Shown: positions 32,083 through 41,702 of the stretch, piece by piece
How the letters are laid out: the number at the start of each line of letters is the position of its first letter
Numbering within the stretch: the stretch's first letter is position 1
NCBI RefSeq assembly: GCF_014251995.1
Contig: NZ_CP059205.1
Coordinates: forward strand, 558,001 to 622,000
Length of the DNA stretch: 64,000 bases
From: Blattabacterium cuenoti
Lineage (GTDB): Bacteria > Bacteroidota > Bacteroidia > Flavobacteriales > Blattabacteriaceae
Reading direction: 5' to 3'
Position numbers and translations under genes: made by a program
The notes under the pieces: model-generated
Told to the model about the DNA's origin: nothing
Database searches by the model: none
Seen by the model: the letters and a program-made list of their open reading frames with translations, nothing else

Positions 32083-32793
32083 ATGAATCATAAAATTATT
32101 ATCGCTATAGATGGATATTCTTCATCAGGAAAAAGCACTTTAGCAAAAAAAATTTCTAAAACATTAAAATATAAATATATAGATACCGGAGCTATGTATA
32201 GAGGAGTAACTTTACTAGCTATCCGTAAGAATATTTTTAATAGCGATTTATGGAATATAAAAAATTTCCTTCCCTTTTTGAGGAATTTAAATTTTAAATT
32301 TATATGGAACAAAAAATCTAAAGAGATAAATATATTTTTAAATGGGGAAAATATTCAAAATGAAATTAGATCATTAAAAGTAACAGAAAAAGTTAGTTTA
32401 ATAGCTCAAATTCCTGAAATTCGTAATCAGTTGACTATCATTACACAAAAAGAATTTGGAAGAAAAAAAGGAATTGTTGTAGATGGTAGAGATATTGGAA
32501 ATTATATTTTTCCTAAATCAGAACTAAAAATTTTTATGAAAGGATCTGTAGATAATCGTTCTTATAGAAGATATCAAGAACTTAGAAAAAAAGGAGAAGA
32601 AACTTCTTATGAAAAAGTAAAGAAAAATATAATTTTTAGAGATAATATGGATACTTCTAGGAAAATTTCTCCACTAAAAAAATCCAAAAATTCTATAGAA
32701 ATAGATAATACCTTTATAAGTATGGAAAAACAGTTAAATATAATTTTTCAACTAATAAGTAAAACGAAACCTAAAAATCATATTATTATATGA
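32083..32793 (+). CDS. cmk: Cytidylate kinase
   Basis: Phosphorylates CMP and dCMP. The 236-residue protein begins with a P-loop 'AIDGYSSSGKSTLAK' (residues 8-22). It has 'YIDTGAMYRGVTL' and 'GIVVDGRDIGNYIFP', the NMP-binding signature of the family. It starts 5 bp after speB and overlaps fabG by 4 bp (ATGA), so it belongs to the same transcript. Normal length, no defects. Confidence 0.95.
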   Translation: MNHKIIIAIDGYSSSGKSTLAKKISKTLKYKYIDTGAMYRGVTLLAIRKNIFNSDLWNIKNFLPFLRNLNFKFIWNKKSKEINIFLNGENIQNEIRSLKVTEKVSLIAQIPEIRNQLTIITQKEFGRKKGIVVDGRDIGNYIFPKSELKIFMKGSVDNRSYRRYQELRKKGEETSYEKVKKNIIFRDNMDTSRKISPLKKSKNSIEIDNTFISMEKQLNIIFQLISKTKPKNHIII

Positions 32794-33524
32794 AACTATT
32801 AAATGGAAAAATAGCTTTAGTTACAGGAGGTTCGGGAGATATCGGAAAATCTATTATAAAAACTTTTGTAAAACATGGAGCTAATGTTATTTTTACATTT
32901 TTTTCCTCAAAAAAAGAAGCTAATAAATTGGTTTTAGAGTTAAAAAATTCTGTAGAAGCATATCAAATTGACCTTTCAGATTTAAAATCTTCAGAATATT
33001 TAATTGAAAAAATTATAAAAAAATATGGGAATATAGATATATTGGTAAATAATGCTGGAATTATTAAAGATAATTTTTTACTTAAAATTTCTAAAGAAGA
33101 TTGGGATTACGTAATAAAAAATAATCTTTATTCTGTTTTTAATATAACTAAATATGCTATTTATCCTATGATGAGGAATAAGAAAGGTAGTATCATTAAC
33201 ATGAGTTCTGTTATAGGATTAACAGGAAATATTGGACAATCTAATTATGCTGCGTCCAAAGCAGGAATCATAGGATTTACTAAATCTATAGCTAGAGAAT
33301 TAGGAAAAAAAAATATTCGTTGTAATGCCATTGCTCCTGGTTATATTACTACAAAAATGAATTCTTCTTTTCGAGAAGAAATCAAAAAAAAATGGATAGA
33401 AAATATTCCATTAAAAAGACCAGGAATTCCTCAAGATGTAGCTAATTGCACTTTATTTCTAGCTTCAGATTTATCTGATTATATTACAGGGACCGTTTTA
33501 AATGTAAATGGAGGGCTAATATAA
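32790..33524 (+). CDS. fabG: 3-oxoacyl-[acyl-carrier-protein] reductase
   Basis: NADPH-dependent ketoreductase of fatty-acid synthesis. The 244-residue short-chain dehydrogenase has the nucleotide loop 'VTGGSGDIGKSI', 'NNAGI', the catalytic Ser in 'NMSSVIG', the 'YAASKAG' Tyr-Lys pair and a C-terminal 'GTVLNVNGG'. The loop reads GDIG rather than the common RGIG, a mild variant. Its start overlaps cmk by 4 bp. FabF, AcpP and FabZ elsewhere in the window complete several steps of the same pathway. Confidence 0.93.
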   Translation: MKLLNGKIALVTGGSGDIGKSIIKTFVKHGANVIFTFFSSKKEANKLVLELKNSVEAYQIDLSDLKSSEYLIEKIIKKYGNIDILVNNAGIIKDNFLLKISKEDWDYVIKNNLYSVFNITKYAIYPMMRNKKGSIINMSSVIGLTGNIGQSNYAASKAGIIGFTKSIARELGKKNIRCNAIAPGYITTKMNSSFREEIKKKWIENIPLKRPGIPQDVANCTLFLASDLSDYITGTVLNVNGGLI

Positions 33525-33558
33525 TTTTACAATATCGTCAAATATTTTAATATTTATC

Positions 33559-35247
33559 ATGTTTTCAAATAAAATGGTTGTACAAAGTTTAGGAGAAATA
33601 TTAAAAAATAAATCTATATTTAATATAATTATATCTCCAGGATCCAGAAACGCTCCTATTATTATTCATTTTGCACAATATAAAAAATTTAAAACATATA
33701 GTATTGTAGATGAACGTTGTGCAGGATTTTTTGCATTAGGAATGGCTCAACATATCAGAAAACCTGTAGTTGTTAGTTGTACATCCGGATCTGCAGTTGT
33801 TAATTATTATCCTGCAGTAACAGAAGCATTTTATCAAAATATTCCACTTATTTTAGTAACTGCAGATCGTCCAAAAGAAGTTATAGATATTTTTGATGGA
33901 CAATCAATTCATCAAGAAAACATTTTCCAAAAACATGTAGTATCATCTATTCAATTAACAGAAGACGAATCTCAATTAGGAATTTGGTATAATGAAAAAT
34001 TAATTAATGAATCAATCAATAAGTGTTTTATAAAAAAAAAACCTATACATATCAATATTCCTTTTTCAGAACCACTTTATAAAACAACGAATAAATTACA
34101 GGTAAATCCTAAAATTATAAATTTCATCCGTTCGAAACGATCTTTTTTTGAAAAAAAAAAATACTATAAAAAAGAAAAATCAATATGGAAAAAATCTAAA
34201 AAAAAAATGATTTTATTAGGATTACATTATCCAGAAAAAAATGTAGAAAATATTTTGAAAAAAATAAGCCTGGATCCATCTATTGTTGTATTTACAGAAA
34301 CAACATCTCAAGTAAGTGGAAAATTATTTTTTTCTAATATAGATCAACTTATTTTTAATATGACTATTAAAGAATGGTTGAATTTAAAACCTAATATTTT
34401 ATTGACTATTGGAATAAATATTATATCAAAAAAAATAAAATTCTTTTTGAGAAAGCATCCTCCGATATATCACTGGCATATAGGTGAAAATTACGAAAGT
34501 TATCCAGATACTTATTATAAGCTGACTACCTATTGGTCTATGCCTTTAGAATCATTCTTTCAAATTTTTCAATGTTATAATCTTTCTTCCTCAAATTATA
34601 GATTTCAATGGGAAAAAATAAGAAAAAAAAGGATTAAAAATCATAATTTTTTTTTGAAAAAAGAAAAAACCTTTTCTGATTTAAAAGTCCTATCTCTCAT
34701 ATTTAAAGTTATTCCTAATAATTCAATTTTACAATTAGGAAATAGTATGGTAATAAGATATTATGAACTTCTAAATAGAAAAAAAAGTTCTATTAAATCT
34801 TATTGTAATCGAGGAACATCAGGAATAGAAGGATGTGTTTCAACAGCTATAGGATCATCAATAATTAGTAAAAAAGTTGTCACATTGGTTATTGGAGATA
34901 TAAGTTTTTTTTATGATAGCAACGCTTTATGGAATAATTATATTCCAAATAATTTTAGAATTATACTTATTAATAATAGAGGAGGAAACATTTTTAAATT
35001 TATTTCAGAAGCTAAAATTCCTGAAAAAATTTCTAATTTTTTTGAAACGAAACATATTTTTTCTGCAAGAAATATATGTAAAATGCATAATTGGAAATAC
35101 GAAAAAGTTTCTAATCAATATAATTTGAATAAAGTATTGTCTTTTTTTTGGAAAAAATCAGATGCTCCATTTTTATTAGAAATAGATACTCATAAATATA
35201 AAAATTCAGAAATACTAAAAAAATATTTATCTTATCTATCTAGATAA
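33559..35247 (+). CDS. menD: 2-succinyl-5-enolpyruvyl-6-hydroxy-3-cyclohexene-1-carboxylate synthase
   Basis: Thiamine-diphosphate enzyme of menaquinone synthesis, joining isochorismate and 2-oxoglutarate. The 562-residue protein has 'ISPGSRNAPI' at the start and 'CTSGSAVVNYYPAVTEA' with the ThDP-activating region. 'NRGTSGIEGCVSTAIG' and 'GDISFFYDSNAL', plus 'NNRGGNIF', give the C-terminal ThDP/metal motif. It implies a menaquinone-based respiratory chain. It follows fabG after 34 bp, and its last 16 bp overlap the SanA-like gene on the other strand. Confidence 0.95.
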   Translation: MFSNKMVVQSLGEILKNKSIFNIIISPGSRNAPIIIHFAQYKKFKTYSIVDERCAGFFALGMAQHIRKPVVVSCTSGSAVVNYYPAVTEAFYQNIPLILVTADRPKEVIDIFDGQSIHQENIFQKHVVSSIQLTEDESQLGIWYNEKLINESINKCFIKKKPIHINIPFSEPLYKTTNKLQVNPKIINFIRSKRSFFEKKKYYKKEKSIWKKSKKKMILLGLHYPEKNVENILKKISLDPSIVVFTETTSQVSGKLFFSNIDQLIFNMTIKEWLNLKPNILLTIGINIISKKIKFFLRKHPPIYHWHIGENYESYPDTYYKLTTYWSMPLESFFQIFQCYNLSSSNYRFQWEKIRKKRIKNHNFFLKKEKTFSDLKVLSLIFKVIPNNSILQLGNSMVIRYYELLNRKKSSIKSYCNRGTSGIEGCVSTAIGSSIISKKVVTLVIGDISFFYDSNALWNNYIPNNFRIILINNRGGNIFKFISEAKIPEKISNFFETKHIFSARNICKMHNWKYEKVSNQYNLNKVLSFFWKKSDAPFLLEIDTHKYKNSEILKKYLSYLSR

Positions 35248-35807
35248 TAAAATATATCTAAAAAAACTTTTATTCTAGCAAATATTTCTCTAAATTGTAT
35301 TTTGCTATCAAAATCTAGATTTCTAGCATTAAATCCAACAACATCCAATCCTAAAAAATCTCCAATAAAAATAGCCCTTTCATTGTGGAATTTTTGAGAT
35401 ATAATCGTGAATTTTTTTTGATTAAATATCTTATAAACCCTAATAATAGATTGCAAAGTATTAATACCATTAGTATCTTCATATATGAAATGAGAAGGTA
35501 CTCCTTTTTTAATCAATTCTTTTTTCATTGTTTTAGGTTCATTATAATTTTTTTCTCTATTATCTCCACTTACAATAATATACCGTATTTTCTTGTGAGA
35601 AAAAAGATAATAAGCTGCATCAATCCTGTATTTAAAATAAGCATTAATCCCCCCTCCATGTAAATATTTAGAAGTTCCCAAAACTACACCAAATGTATTG
35701 TACGGAATACAATTAATATAATCAAAATTTTTTCTCATTGTCCAAAAACTAATTCCAAAATAACAAGAAAAAACAAGTAAAAATATAATAAAAAGTATAC
35801 GTTTTAT
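35232..35807 (-). CDS. sanA: SanA/YdcF-like (DUF218) membrane-anchored protein; start codon not canonical
   Basis: Similar to SanA, linked to envelope barrier function. The soluble DUF218 part reads 'GVVLGTSKYLHGGGINAYF', 'IIVSGDNREKNYNEP', 'TIISQKFHNERA' and 'FARIKVFLDI'. The first ATG is at 35738 and gives 168 residues without an anchor. The same frame is open upstream for 23 more codons encoding a basic start and a hydrophobic helix ('KRILFIIFLLVFSCYFGISF'), the expected anchor. Before it stands only ATA at 35807 (stop TAA just upstream); no ATG, GTG or TTG. I give the extended frame; ATA use is inference. It lies 32 bp after secA. Confidence 0.72.
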   Translation of the reverse strand: MKRILFIIFLLVFSCYFGISFWTMRKNFDYINCIPYNTFGVVLGTSKYLHGGGINAYFKYRIDAAYYLFSHKKIRYIIVSGDNREKNYNEPKTMKKELIKKGVPSHFIYEDTNGINTLQSIIRVYKIFNQKKFTIISQKFHNERAIFIGDFLGLDVVGFNARNLDFDSKIQFREIFARIKVFLDIFYYLDR

Positions 35808-35839
35808 TTGTTAATAAACATCATTATTATTATGCAATA

Positions 35840-38800
35840 TTATTCTAATAAATAATCATTGTCTACCACCCATTCCCCCTTTTCCAAAAAAAATTCCACT
35901 TGTTTAAGTTTAATATTTTTAATCTCTCCTGTAATTAAATGACGAATATTAATTTTATTATTTCTTCCCAATTTCTTTATTTTTTTTTCTCTTATTAAAA
36001 AATCCATTTTTATATTATCATTTGGAATACATAAAATATTATTCTTTACTATAATAGATTTAAGAAAAAAAGAAATAATTTTTTTGTTAATATCATGTAT
36101 TCTTTCTTGAAATAAATTAAAAGCATTTTGTTTGTAAACAATTAGAGGATCTTTTTGTTCAAAAACTGCATTTTGCACAGAAAATCTTAAATTATCCATT
36201 TCACGCAAATGTTCTTTCCATTTTTCATCCATAAAACATAATATTGTTTTTTTTTCAAATGTTGATAATAAAGATTTACCTTTTGTATCATAGAATTCTT
36301 CTAAATTTGAAATAGAAATAATTCTTTGAATACCGTCAGTGAAAATAACTTGAATTTGATAATATTTTTTTTCCTTTACGAAAAAATTAGACAACATTGG
36401 AATGATGTCTTTATGAATAATATTTTCTTTTTTTTTATTATAAAAACTTATAATAATATCATGGAGTCGATTTACACAATCTTTTTCTTTATAAGATAAA
36501 AAATCTTTTTCCTGAAAAGGAAATTTCAAATTAAAAGTTTGATTAAATTCATATTTTAAATTATTAAAATTATTTAAATATTTATTATCTGAAATCATTA
36601 CATCTAACAAAACATAGATCATATTAGAAATATCTAAACTCAATTCCCTTCCAAATAAAGCATTTCTACGTTTTTTATAAATAAATTCTCTTTGTTTATT
36701 AATAACATCATCATAGTCTAATAAACGTTTTCTCATACTAAAGTTATTATCCTCTATTTTTTTTTGTGCTTTTTCAATAGATTTTGTTAATAAAGGATGT
36801 TGAATTGTATCTCCTTCTTTATGACCAAATCTATCCATAAGTTTTGATAGCCTTTCTGAATCAATAAATAAACGAATCAAATTATCCTCTAATGAAACAT
36901 AAAATTGAGAAGACCCTGGATCCCCTTGACGGCCAGATCTTCCTCTTAACTGATTATCTACTCTCCTAGAATCATGTCTTTCTGTTCCTAAAACTGACAA
37001 ACCTCCATTTTTTATAACTTCTTCTGACAGTTTAATATCAGTACCTCTACCTGCCATATTAGTTGCAATAGTAACGGATCCTGGAAATCCCGCTTTTGCT
37101 ATAATTTCAGCTTCTTTTTCATGTAACTTTGCATTTAAAACATTATGTGAAATTTTTCTAAATTTTAAAGATCTACTCAAAAATTCTGAAACTTCAACAG
37201 AAGTAGTACCAACAAGGACTGGACGTTTTTCATGCATAGACAAATGAATGATTTTTTCTATTATTGCGTTATATTTCTCCCTTTTAGTCTTGAAAACAAG
37301 ATCCTGAAAATCTTTCCTTTTTACAATTTTATGTGTAGGAATTACAACCACATCCAATTTATAGATATGCCAAAACTCTCCGGATTCTGTTTCTGCTGTA
37401 CCAGTCATACCTGATATTTTTTTGTACATTCTAAAATAATTTTGTAAAGTAATTGTAGCAAAGGTTTGACTAGAAGACTCTACTTGTACGTTTTCTTTTG
37501 CTTCTATAGCTTGATGTAATCCATCAGAATAACGTCTTCCCTCCATAATACGACCGGTTTGTTCATCCACTATTTTAACTTTATCTTTTAAAACCACATA
37601 ATCTATATCTTTTTCAAATAAAGTAAAAGCTTTAAGAAGCTGGTTGATAACATGTATTCTTTGTGATTTAATAGAAAAATTTTGAAAAATTTTTTCTTTT
37701 TCTTTTATTTCTTCTTCTTTAGAGAATTTACTTTTCTCTATTTCATATAGTTCCACATTTACATCTGGTAATATAAAAAATTTTGGGTCTTTTACATTTT
37801 TAGATAGAAATTCAATTCCTTTATCTGTTAGTTCTACTGTATTATTTTTTTCATCAATTACAAAATAAAGATCTTTATCCACCTTATACATTTCTCTTCC
37901 ATAATCTTGTAAATATTGATTCTCAACTTTTTGTAAAATAACACGTATATTATCCTCACTCAAAAATTTTATAAGAGATTTTTTCTTTGGTAATCCTCTA
38001 TATGCCTGAAACAATTTGAATCCTCCTAGTTTTTTATCTTTATTTTTTATTAAATTTTTCGCTTCCTGAAAAAAATTATTGACAATTATATTTTGTTTTT
38101 TAACTATATCTTCTACCTTTTTTTTTAACAACTCAAATTCATTTTTATTATCCTTTTTAGGATCTACAGGTCCTGATATAATTAAAGGAGTTCTCGCCTC
38201 ATCTATTAAAACAGAATCTATTTCATCTATAATAGCATAATTTAATTCTCTTTGAACTAATTCATTTTTAGATGAAACCATATTATCTCTTAAATAATCG
38301 AATCCAAATTCATTGTTTGTTCCATAAGTAATATCCGCTTGATATGCTTTTTTTCTATTTTTTATATCAGAAGATGGATAATTATCAATACAATCTACTC
38401 TTAATCCATGAAATTCCATTAAAGGAGACATCCATGCCATATCTCTTCTTGATAAATAATTATTAACAGTTACAATGTGAACTCCTCTTCCAGATAAAGC
38501 ATTTAAATAAGCAGCTAAAGTAGCTACAAAAGTTTTTCCTTCTCCTGTTGCCATTTCAGCTATTTTTCCTTGATGTAACACAATTCCTCCCATTAACTGG
38601 ACATCATAATGTACCATATCCCAAATTATGGATTTTCCATATGCATTCCATTTATTTTTCCAAATAGCCTTTTCATTTTTCTCATCTAAAATGATGTAAG
38701 ATTTTTTTTTAGACAATTCTTTATCAAAAGAAGTTAATTTTACTACAAGTTTTTTATTTTCCTTTAAACGTTTAGCTGTTTCTTTTATTAAAGAAAAAGC

Positions 38801-39136
38801 TTTAGGCAAAATACCTATTAATTTATTTTGCTCTATTTCATAACACTTTTTATAAATTTCTTCTAATCTAAAGGATTCTTTTTGTAACAAATTGATAGAA
38901 AGAAACTTTTTTTCTATTTTTTTTAAAATATTTTCCTTTTCTTCATCAAATTCTTTTGTAGAATCCTTTATAATTTTTTTAAAATAATTAGTTTTAGACC
39001 TCAATTCATCATCAGATAATAAAAACATGTTTTTTTCCTCTTCTTTAATTAGAACCAAAAATTTTCTAATCTTTCTAAGGTCTCTTTCATTTTTATTAAC
39101 TAATAATTTATTTAATATTTTTCTGATAAAACTCAT
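35840..39136 (-). CDS. secA: Protein translocase ATPase SecA
   Basis: Motor of the Sec export pathway. The 1098-residue protein has Walker A in 'MATGEGKTFVATLAAYL', 'DYLRDNM', the DEAD-like 'AIIDEIDSVLIDEARTPLIISG', 'GMTGTAETE' and 'NMAGRGTDIKL', then 'GRSGRQGDPGSSQFY'. It is longer than E. coli SecA (901), as is usual in Bacteroidetes, with insertions in the region around residues 330-450. The C-terminal zinc-binding cysteine motif is absent. It follows the DUF2795 gene by 26 bp, a flavobacterial pairing. Confidence 0.96.
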   Translation of the reverse strand: MSFIRKILNKLLVNKNERDLRKIRKFLVLIKEEEKNMFLLSDDELRSKTNYFKKIIKDSTKEFDEEKENILKKIEKKFLSINLLQKESFRLEEIYKKCYEIEQNKLIGILPKAFSLIKETAKRLKENKKLVVKLTSFDKELSKKKSYIILDEKNEKAIWKNKWNAYGKSIIWDMVHYDVQLMGGIVLHQGKIAEMATGEGKTFVATLAAYLNALSGRGVHIVTVNNYLSRRDMAWMSPLMEFHGLRVDCIDNYPSSDIKNRKKAYQADITYGTNNEFGFDYLRDNMVSSKNELVQRELNYAIIDEIDSVLIDEARTPLIISGPVDPKKDNKNEFELLKKKVEDIVKKQNIIVNNFFQEAKNLIKNKDKKLGGFKLFQAYRGLPKKKSLIKFLSEDNIRVILQKVENQYLQDYGREMYKVDKDLYFVIDEKNNTVELTDKGIEFLSKNVKDPKFFILPDVNVELYEIEKSKFSKEEEIKEKEKIFQNFSIKSQRIHVINQLLKAFTLFEKDIDYVVLKDKVKIVDEQTGRIMEGRRYSDGLHQAIEAKENVQVESSSQTFATITLQNYFRMYKKISGMTGTAETESGEFWHIYKLDVVVIPTHKIVKRKDFQDLVFKTKREKYNAIIEKIIHLSMHEKRPVLVGTTSVEVSEFLSRSLKFRKISHNVLNAKLHEKEAEIIAKAGFPGSVTIATNMAGRGTDIKLSEEVIKNGGLSVLGTERHDSRRVDNQLRGRSGRQGDPGSSQFYVSLEDNLIRLFIDSERLSKLMDRFGHKEGDTIQHPLLTKSIEKAQKKIEDNNFSMRKRLLDYDDVINKQREFIYKKRRNALFGRELSLDISNMIYVLLDVMISDNKYLNNFNNLKYEFNQTFNLKFPFQEKDFLSYKEKDCVNRLHDIIISFYNKKKENIIHKDIIPMLSNFFVKEKKYYQIQVIFTDGIQRIISISNLEEFYDTKGKSLLSTFEKKTILCFMDEKWKEHLREMDNLRFSVQNAVFEQKDPLIVYKQNAFNLFQERIHDINKKIISFFLKSIIVKNNILCIPNDNIKMDFLIREKKIKKLGRNNKINIRHLITGEIKNIKLKQVEFFLEKGEWVVDNDYLLE

Positions 39137-39162
39137 TAAAAATTCATATAAAAATAAATAAT

Positions 39163-39396
39163 TTAAAGTTCATACTCATCTCTATTCCAATAAAAATCTT
39201 CGTCATCACGTGGATAATCCGCCCATATATCTTCTATAGATTCAAAAACTTCTCCTTCTCCATTTTCTAACTGCTGTAGATTTTCAACAACTTCTAAAGG
39301 GGCTCCAGTGCGAATAGCAAAATCAATCAATTCTTCCTTTGTTGCAGGCCAAGGTGCATCTTCTAAATGAGAAGCTAATTCTAAAGTCCAATACAT
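39163..39396 (-). CDS. DUF2795 family protein
   Basis: Small acidic protein of 77 residues, unknown function. It begins 'MYWTLELASHLEDAPWPATK' and ends in an acid- and aromatic-rich tail ('DDEDFYWNRDEYEL'). It matches the DUF2795 family that in Flavobacteria precedes secA, as here. The codon usage is less AT-biased and the protein less Lys-rich than its neighbours, which indicates strong purifying selection. A role tied to secretion is only a guess from the neighbourhood. Confidence 0.85.
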   Translation of the reverse strand: MYWTLELASHLEDAPWPATKEELIDFAIRTGAPLEVVENLQQLENGEGEVFESIEDIWADYPRDDEDFYWNRDEYEL

Positions 39397-39536
39397 ATAT
39401 TGATATTTTCTATATTATTATAATATTAAAAAATCAAAAAAATGATATTTTTATATATTTGATTCTCAAAATTCAATGAACTTTTTTATAAAAACACAAG
39501 ATAAAATTAGTGAATTTAAATTACAAATAAATTATT

Positions 39537-40493
39537 ATGAAAAAGTTCCCAAAAATTGTATTCATAGGATCTACACATTTTTCTCTTTCTTCTCTAAGAG
39601 AATTACACATAAAAAAATATAATATTGTAGGAATTGTAACAATTCCTGATCTTCCTTTTCACAAAAAGAATAAAAAATATTTTTCTCCTGTTAAAAAATA
39701 TGCATTAGAAAAAAATATTCCTTTTTTACAACCTATAAATCTCACAGAGAATTCTTTTTTAAGAAATTTGAAATTATGGAATGCAGATATACAAATCGTT
39801 GTTGCTTTCAAATTTTTACCAAAAAAAGTTTGGAATATTCCTAAATTTGGTACTTTTAATTTACATGCATCTCTACTTCCGCAGTATAGAGGAGCAGCAC
39901 CTATTAATTGGGTTATTATTAATGGTGAAAATAAAACCGGACTAACTACTTTTTTGGTAGAGGAAAAAATAGATTGTGGAAAAATAATACTTCAAAAAGA
40001 AATCAAAATAGGAAAACAAGAAACTGCAGGAGAACTAGAAAAAAGACTTAAGAAAATAAGTGGATCTATAATTATAAAAACTTTAGAAGGAATTATAAAA
40101 AACACAATAAAACCTATTCCTCAAAAAAAAATTGATATTTTAATAAATGCACCAAAAATATCTAACAAAGATTGCAGAATAGAATGGAATAAACCATCTA
40201 TTGAATCTATATACAATAAAATAAGAGGATTATGTCCTTATCCTACTGCATGGACTTTATTATTTCTTAATAAAAAAATTATGAGATTTAAAATTTTCAC
40301 TGTAAAGAAAATACTTAAAAAACATTCTTTTCCCATTGGATCAATATTAATCAACTCATTATATGAAATGAAGGTTTCCGTAAAAGAAGGTTTTATATCT
40401 ATTATTGAAGGACAAATAGAAGGAAGAAAAAGAATGAACGTAAAAAATTTAATTAATGGAATAAAAATAAAAAAAAATATTTTTGTTCAATAA
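39537..40493 (+). CDS. fmt: Methionyl-tRNA formyltransferase
   Basis: Formylates initiator Met-tRNA. The 318-residue protein has 'IVFIGSTHFSLSSL' at the start and the formyl-donor/catalytic signature 'FNLHASLLPQYRGAAPINW', with the Asn, His and following residues typical of the family. The C-terminal OB-like domain ('IRGLCPYPTAWTLL') is present. It is divergent from the DUF2795-secA unit across 140 bp and precedes the HU gene, as in many Flavobacteria. Confidence 0.95.
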   Translation: MKKFPKIVFIGSTHFSLSSLRELHIKKYNIVGIVTIPDLPFHKKNKKYFSPVKKYALEKNIPFLQPINLTENSFLRNLKLWNADIQIVVAFKFLPKKVWNIPKFGTFNLHASLLPQYRGAAPINWVIINGENKTGLTTFLVEEKIDCGKIILQKEIKIGKQETAGELEKRLKKISGSIIIKTLEGIIKNTIKPIPQKKIDILINAPKISNKDCRIEWNKPSIESIYNKIRGLCPYPTAWTLLFLNKKIMRFKIFTVKKILKKHSFPIGSILINSLYEMKVSVKEGFISIIEGQIEGRKRMNVKNLINGIKIKKNIFVQ

Positions 40494-40541
40494 AACAATA
40501 TTTTATTATATATAATACAAATATCCTTAACATAAATATTT

Positions 40542-40549
40542 TATATTTG
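40542..40549 (+). promoter_or_regulatory. Possible -7 promoter element of the HU gene
   Basis: TATATTTG matches the Bacteroidetes -7 consensus TAnnTTTG and lies 60 bp before the HU start in a 116-bp gap. In such AT-rich DNA the motif can occur by chance, and no clear -33 TTTG is seen. Confidence 0.3.
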
Positions 40550-40609
40550 TTATTATATTATATAAAATTGTTTTTATAGTTTTTTATAAAAATTAAATAT
40601 TATAAATTC

Positions 40610-40876
40610 ATGAATAAAACAGAATTGGTTAATTCAATAGCTGAAAAAACTGGAATAACAAAAATAAAAGCAAAAAATGTAATAGACACATTTATTGAGA
40701 CAGTTATAGAATCTCTAAAAAAAGGAATGAAAGTAACCATTGTAGGATTTGGAACATTTTCCGTCGTTGAAAGAAATCCTAGAAACGGTGTCAATCCTAG
40801 AACGGGTAAGAAAATATATATTCCAGGAAAAAAAGTTGCTAAGTTTAAAATAGGAGCAGAGCTAACAAAATTGTAA
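40610..40876 (+). CDS. hup: HU family DNA-binding protein
   Basis: Histone-like nucleoid protein that bends DNA. The 88-residue protein begins 'MNKTELVNSIAEKTGI' and has the beta-arm signature 'GFGTFSVVERNPRNGVNPRTG' (about 46-66). Length and sequence are canonical. It is followed 6 bp later by a strong hairpin terminator. It may be the only nucleoid protein in the window. Confidence 0.95.
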   Translation: MNKTELVNSIAEKTGITKIKAKNVIDTFIETVIESLKKGMKVTIVGFGTFSVVERNPRNGVNPRTGKKIYIPGKKVAKFKIGAELTKL

Positions 40877-40882
40877 TTTTTG

Positions 40883-40930
40883 AAAAAATAAAGTTTGTAT
40901 TGATGATCTAATTGCAAACTTTATTTTTTT
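40883..40930. terminator. Bidirectional intrinsic terminator between hup and pdxH
   Basis: A perfect 15-bp inverted repeat (40883-40897 and 40915-40929) with a 17-nt loop. The arms start with an A run and end with a T run, so a U tract follows the stem on either strand. It sits between two convergent genes, hup ending at 40876 and pdxH ending at 40946. Confidence 0.85.
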
Positions 40931-40945
40931 ATATTCATCTCTATA

Positions 40946-41602
40946 TTATGGTGATAATCTATATAAAATCCAGTTTTTTTCTTTATCTAAATTATAAATT
41001 AATCTGTCATGTAGTCTATTAGGTTGTCCTTGCCAAAATTCCATATTATATGGTTTTATAATATACCCTCCCCAATAAAAAGGACGACTTATGGTTTTTC
41101 TTTTAAAAAAGTTATCCCATTTTTCATACTGTTTTAACATATATTTTTTAGATGGAAGAGGTGAACTTTGTTTAGAAGCCCAACATCCTACTTGATTTCC
41201 TTTAGGTCTTTTCTTGAAATATTTATCGGATTTTTCTTTTCTTATTTTAGATGCTACTCCTTTTACAATAATTTGTCTTTCTGTATTTTTCCAATAAAAA
41301 GAAATACATACTTTTGGAAAATTCTGAATAGATTTTCCTTTAAAACTATAATAATTCGTATAAAAAATAAATCCCTTTTCAGAATATTCTTTTAATAAAA
41401 CTATTCTAGTTTCTGGACCTCCATCTTTTCCTATAGTAGAAATAGACATAGCATTAATTTCATAATCATTATTTGTTTTATGAAAAAGTTTTTCTTGTTG
41501 AAACCAATCATGAAATAACTGGAAAGGTTCTTTTGGAACTAAAGATTCTAATAGTGAATCATTATAATAATTTTTTCTATAATTACTTAAATCAAAAATC
41601 AT
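40946..41602 (-). CDS. pdxH: Pyridoxamine/pyridoxine 5'-phosphate oxidase
   Basis: FMN-dependent last step of pyridoxal phosphate synthesis. The 218-residue protein has 'AMSISTIGKDGGPETRIVLLKEYSEKG' in part, FMN-binding 'TNYYSFKGK', 'VGCWASKQSSPL' and the family C-terminus 'WQGQPNRLHDRLIY' ending in 'LSP'. Complete and of normal size. Convergent with hup, sharing the terminator. Confidence 0.95.
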   Translation of the reverse strand: MIFDLSNYRKNYYNDSLLESLVPKEPFQLFHDWFQQEKLFHKTNNDYEINAMSISTIGKDGGPETRIVLLKEYSEKGFIFYTNYYSFKGKSIQNFPKVCISFYWKNTERQIIVKGVASKIRKEKSDKYFKKRPKGNQVGCWASKQSSPLPSKKYMLKQYEKWDNFFKRKTISRPFYWGGYIIKPYNMEFWQGQPNRLHDRLIYNLDKEKNWILYRLSP

Positions 41603-41702
41603 AACTTTATTTTTTTATGATAGTACTTAAAATGTTATAACATTTATTTTTTATCACTAAAAATATATTATATTTATTATGGTTCTATATATTTTTAATA
41701 AA

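Noticed and set aside
40600..40917. Open frame antisense to the HU gene
   Set aside because: It mirrors the conserved HU gene and has no independent support.
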